A stretch of DNA of 64,000 nt. Origin: Methylobacterium sp. B4. Lineage in GTDB: Bacteria; Pseudomonadota; Alphaproteobacteria; Rhizobiales; Beijerinckiaceae. A program made the translations under genes and the position numbers. The notes below the pieces were generated by a model. The model was given only the letters and a program-made list of their open reading frames with translations. It searched no databases and was not told where the DNA came from. Shown here in pieces: positions 60,991 to 64,000 of the stretch. The DNA lies in NCBI RefSeq assembly GCF_003201865.1, contig NZ_QJJJ01000004.1, forward strand, positions 186,001-250,000. Reading direction: 5' to 3'. Each line of letters starts with the position of its first letter. Within the stretch, counting starts at the first letter, position 1.

Positions 60991-62706
60991 ATGCGCGCGA
61001 TGTCCCCCGACGCCGAGCCCGCCGAGACGCTTCCCCGTTCAGGCAGCCGGAATGCCGCCCGGGCGCTGGTGGATCAGCTCGTCGCCAACGGCGTCGAGCA
61101 TGTCTTCGCGGTGCCGGGGGAGAGCTACCTGCCGGTGCTCGACGCGCTCCACGAATCGGGCATCACGATCACCGTTTGCCGCCAGGAGGGGGGCGCGGCG
61201 ATGATGGCCGAGGCGCACGGCAAGGCGACGGGGCGCCCGGGCATCTGCTTCGTCACCCGCGGTCCCGGCGCGACCAACGCCTCGGCCGGAATCCACATCG
61301 CCCAGCAGGACTCGACCCCGATGATCCTGTTCGTCGGCCAGATCGAGCGGGGGCTTCGCGACCGCGAGGCGTGGCAGGAGGTCGATTACCGCGCCGCCTT
61401 CGGCCCGATCTGCAAATGGGCCACCGAGGTCGAGACCGGGGCGCGGATGCCGGAATACGTCTCGCGCGCCTTCCATGCCGCCACGGGCGGCCGCCCCGGC
61501 CCGGTGGTGATGGCTTTGCCCAAGGACATGCTGAAGGATGCCGTCCCCGGCCCTTCCGCCCCGGCCTTCGTGCCGGTCGAGGCCGCGCCCGGCGTCGAGG
61601 ACCTGGAGCGGCTGGCCGCGCTCCTGAGCGAGGCTCAGGCGCCGTTCCTTCTGCTCGGCGGCAGCCGCTGGGACGAGCGGGCCTACGCCGACATCCGCGC
61701 CTTTGCGGAAAGCTTCGACCTTCCGGTCGCCACGAGCTACCGGCGCCTGCCGCTGTTCGACCCGCTCCACCCGAACTACGCGGGCGATCTCGGCCTTGCC
61801 GCCAACCCCAAGCTCGTCGCCCGGGTCAAGGCCGCCGACCTGCTGATCGTGCTGGGCGGGCGCCTCGGCGAGGTGGCGAGCCAGATGTATTCGCTCCTCG
61901 ACATTCCGGCTCCGCGCACGCGGCTCGTCCACATCCATCCGGGACCGGAGGAACTCGGCCGGGTCTACGTCCCGCATCTGGCCATCAACGCCGCGCCGAC
62001 CCGCATGGCCGCCGCACTCGCGCGCCTGCCGGCGCCGGCCGCCACGCCCTGGTCGGAGAGCGCCCGGGGCGCGCATGCCGACTATCGCGCCTGGAGCGAG
62101 ACGGCGACGCCCCAGCCCGGCCCGGTCAATCTCGGCGCGGTGATGATCGCGCTTCGCGAGGCGCTGCCCTCCGACGCGATCCTGTGCAACGGCGCGGGCA
62201 ACTACGCCGCCTGGATTCACCGCTTCTACCGCTTCCGGCGGCTGGCGACGCACATGGCGCCGACCTCCGGCTCGATGGGCTACGGCGTGCCCGCCGCGGT
62301 CGCCATGAAGCGGCTCCACCCGGAGCGGATCGTGGTCTCGATCAACGGCGACGGCGACTTCCTGATGAACGGCCAGGAATTCGCGACCGCCGTGCAGTAC
62401 GGCCTCAACATCGTCTGCATCGTTGCCGACAATGCCAGTTACGGCACGATCCGCATGCATCAAGAGCGGGATTTTCCCGGCCGCGTCTGCGCCACCGACC
62501 TCGTGAATCCGGATTTTGCGGCCTATGCCCGCGCCTTCGGCGGCGTCGGCTTCACGGTGGAGCGGACCGAGGATTTTCCGGGCGCGCTCGATGCGGCGCT
62601 CGCCGCCGGGCGCCCGTCGATCATCCACGTGAAGTTCTCCGTGGATGCGATCGCGCCGGGAACGAGCCTCGCGGCCATCCGCGAGAAGGCTCTGGCGGGC
62701 GGGTAG
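60991..62706 (+). CDS. Thiamine diphosphate-dependent enzyme (acetolactate synthase-like)
   Basis: A 571-residue ThDP enzyme of the IlvB/benzoylformate decarboxylase superfamily. The N-terminal domain has VFAVPGESYLPVLDAL and the activating Glu in CRQEGGAAMMAEA; the C-terminal domain has the cofactor motif SINGDGDFLMNGQEFATAVQYGLNIVCIVADN. It could be an acetolactate-type synthase or a decarboxylase or ligase. It is divergent from the flavin reductase and the aminoacyl carrier cluster, which suggests a role in the same metabolism. ATG 60991 gives the expected start. Confidence 0.9.
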   Translation: MRAMSPDAEPAETLPRSGSRNAARALVDQLVANGVEHVFAVPGESYLPVLDALHESGITITVCRQEGGAAMMAEAHGKATGRPGICFVTRGPGATNASAGIHIAQQDSTPMILFVGQIERGLRDREAWQEVDYRAAFGPICKWATEVETGARMPEYVSRAFHAATGGRPGPVVMALPKDMLKDAVPGPSAPAFVPVEAAPGVEDLERLAALLSEAQAPFLLLGGSRWDERAYADIRAFAESFDLPVATSYRRLPLFDPLHPNYAGDLGLAANPKLVARVKAADLLIVLGGRLGEVASQMYSLLDIPAPRTRLVHIHPGPEELGRVYVPHLAINAAPTRMAAALARLPAPAATPWSESARGAHADYRAWSETATPQPGPVNLGAVMIALREALPSDAILCNGAGNYAAWIHRFYRFRRLATHMAPTSGSMGYGVPAAVAMKRLHPERIVVSINGDGDFLMNGQEFATAVQYGLNIVCIVADNASYGTIRMHQERDFPGRVCATDLVNPDFAAYARAFGGVGFTVERTEDFPGALDAALAAGRPSIIHVKFSVDAIAPGTSLAAIREKALAGG

Positions 62707-62906
62707 ACGTGCCTCCCGACACCCCGATGACCGCCCTTCCCTGCGCCGGCCGAGACCGTGTTTCACGCGGGTCGGCGACGTATTTCAAAGGACTATCTTT
62801 ATCGTTCTGAAAGGCGCAGGGTGATCTGACCATCGGAACGGCGACCCTCAGGCTCCGATGGCTGAGGGCACATGATGTCCCCGCCTGGAATCAACAGGCG
62901 GAGATC

Positions 62907-63155
62907 ATGGCGAATATCATTCAATTCAGTGAGAACGGCGGCACCTCGTCGTCCTATCGCCTCTATGATTTCGAAGGCGCCGGTCGCAAAGGGCCCGGAC
63001 GCTTCATTCGCGCCACCACCGATGGTGAAGCGAAGGCTCATGCCTTGGCGCTCCTGAACGATCATCCGGTCGAGCTTTGGGACAGGGCACGCTTCATCGC
63101 GCGCTACTGGCCCGGTCTTCTTCCGATGGCCGCCTCACTGAGGTGCCATACTTGA
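62907..63155 (+). CDS. Small protein of unknown function
   Basis: An 82-residue ORF (MANIIQFSENGGTSSSYRLYDFEG..) with GGCGGAG just before the ATG. The pattern NDHPVELWDRARFIARYWPG looks globular. I do not recognise it, though similar short ORFs opening MANIIQF occur in Methylobacterium as I recall. No signal peptide. Confidence 0.5.
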   Translation: MANIIQFSENGGTSSSYRLYDFEGAGRKGPGRFIRATTDGEAKAHALALLNDHPVELWDRARFIARYWPGLLPMAASLRCHT

Positions 63156-63205
63156 ACCGGCCCGGTTTTCATCCCGCAAACGACAACGTTCAGGGAGCCA
63201 CGTCC

Positions 63206-63334
63206 ATGGCCAACGAAAAGAAGCGCGGCAATCGTGAGACGAAGAAGCCGAAGAAAGCGGTGAGCAAGGTCATCGCCGCCGCACCGTCCACCAAGAACAT
63301 CGTCTCCACGACCGTGAGATCCGCCACCCGCTGA
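63206..63334 (+). CDS. Small basic protein
   Basis: A 42-residue Lys-rich protein (MANEKKRGNRETKKPKKAVS...) with GGGAG 8 bases before the ATG. It looks like short basic proteins often annotated as hypothetical in Methylobacterium; possible nucleic-acid binding is only a guess. Confidence 0.55.
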   Translation: MANEKKRGNRETKKPKKAVSKVIAAAPSTKNIVSTTVRSATR

Positions 63335-63587
63335 GGCGTGCGACGACATCCCGATCCGCATGCCGTGCCGCTTTTCCAGAGGGCGCAAGCATGTGGCTAG
63401 GCTGCTCGATACTGGACCCCGGCGGTCTTGCGTTGTTGCTGCCGCCGAGGGCGGATCGGACGACCGTGCGCCTCATCCGGTTCGAGCAGCCGCTTCGTCG
63501 GCGAGGACGGTGCCACGCCGTTTCTGACGGATACGATCCGCAGTGCTTCGAAGGTTCGGCTGGATCGAACGGTTCCGGAACGGGCCG

Positions 63588-64000
63588 TCAGCTCAGCCGC
63601 CCGTGCGCGAAATCCCAATAGAGCTGCCGCGCCATGCGGAAGATCGGCCCCGGCTCGAAGCGCACGTCGTCGAGCCCGGTGACCGGGGCGACCTTGGCGA
63701 AGTTGCCGGCGGTGAAGACCTCGTCGGCACCGAGGAAATCCTCGTAGCGCAGCGTCTTCTCCACCACCGTGACGCCGGCCCCGCCCAGCAGCGCGAGGAC
63801 GCGGGCGCGAGTGATGCCGGCGAGGAACGTGCCGTTCGGGACCGGCGTATAGACCACCCCGTCCCTCACGAAGAACGCATTGGCGTTGGCGAACTCGGCG
63901 ACGTTGCCGAGACCGTCGAGCATCAGGCAGTTGCCGAAGCCGCGCGACAGCGCCTCGGTCAGCGCCCGGGCTCCGTTGGGATAGAGGCAGCCGGCCTTGG
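63588..64000 (-). CDS. Class IV aminotransferase (IlvE / D-amino-acid type), N-terminus outside window
   Basis: The C-terminal 136 residues of a fold type IV PLP enzyme. The block NVAEFANANAFFVRDGVVYTPVP..FLAGITRARVLALL followed by VFTAGNFAKVAPVT is diagnostic for branched-chain or D-amino acid aminotransferases. The frame stays open past 64000 (KAGCLYPNGARALTEAL at the edge), so the gene starts outside. Confidence 0.9.
   Translation of the reverse strand, partial: KAGCLYPNGARALTEALSRGFGNCLMLDGLGNVAEFANANAFFVRDGVVYTPVPNGTFLAGITRARVLALLGGAGVTVVEKTLRYEDFLGADEVFTAGNFAKVAPVTGLDDVRFEPGPIFRMARQLYWDFAHGRLS

Noticed and set aside
63391..63621. Short ORF on either strand between the small basic protein and the aminotransferase
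   Set aside because: Both strands give low-complexity Arg-rich peptides without ribosome sites.

Overview
This window is very GC-rich DNA from an alphaproteobacterium of the order Hyphomicrobiales, most likely Methylobacterium/Methylorubrum. I infer this from an AcpXL-type very-long-chain fatty acid cluster, an imuA-imuB-dnaE2 cassette under a GTTC-N7-GTTC SOS box, an HWE-family histidine kinase and two classes of palindromic intergenic repeat. No database search was possible. There is no rRNA, no ordinary tRNA gene, no CRISPR array and no insertion sequence.

Layout. 1-1.6 kb: 3' end of a hybrid histidine kinase and a small SH3-like exported protein. 1.6-5.7 kb: leftward operon acpXL, fabZ, an active ketosynthase, a Cys-less ketosynthase and a reductase, probably making the very-long-chain acyl group of lipid A. 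5.9-17.5 kb: mostly housekeeping genes (diguanylate cyclase, two AI-2E-type permeases, Kdo hydroxylase, cupin, Hsp20 with a probable RpoH promoter and ROSE-like thermometer, lysophospholipase-like hydrolase, HisN-type phosphatase, PxpA with an XRE regulator). 17.5-21.8 kb: the most unusual region, a tandem array of about seven Y-RNA-like RNAs followed by the Ro60 orthologue Rsr and the RNA ligase RtcB. 21.8-33 kb: ParE toxin and antitoxin, pncB, a stress flavoprotein, Mrp, MobA, GyrA, CoaD, two cyclophilins and a receiver protein. 33.2-38.6 kb: SOS mutagenesis operon. 38.9-53.8 kb: patatin and a polysaccharide region (flippase, FemAB-like protein, deacetylase, glycosyltransferase, beta-helix protein, Wzc-like co-polymerase, O-antigen-ligase-like protein, GNAT), interrupted by an ECF sigma / RskA-type anti-sigma / fasciclin module. 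54.0-62.7 kb: a carrier-protein cluster with an amino acid:[carrier protein] ligase, an acyl-CoA-dehydrogenase-like flavoenzyme, two carrier proteins (one fused to an alpha/beta hydrolase), an AMP-forming acyl ligase, a reductase, a flavin reductase and a divergent ThDP enzyme. 62.9-64.0 kb: two small proteins and the C-terminal part of a class IV aminotransferase.

Two systems deserve attention. The first is the Y RNA array. At least one module (18215-18344) is a circularly permuted tRNA mimic: T arm, then an acceptor-like stem closed by a GNRA loop, then U8-A9 and a D arm, all carried on a long stem with a GCCGAAG motif. Its neighbours show the same stem with progressively reduced tRNA-like parts. 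The set lies just upstream of, and on the same strand as, rsr and rtcB, which implies a multi-RNA Ro ribonucleoprotein and RNA-repair unit. The second is the aminoacyl-carrier-protein cluster, which looks like an uncharacterised pathway that loads an amino acid on a carrier protein and oxidises it.
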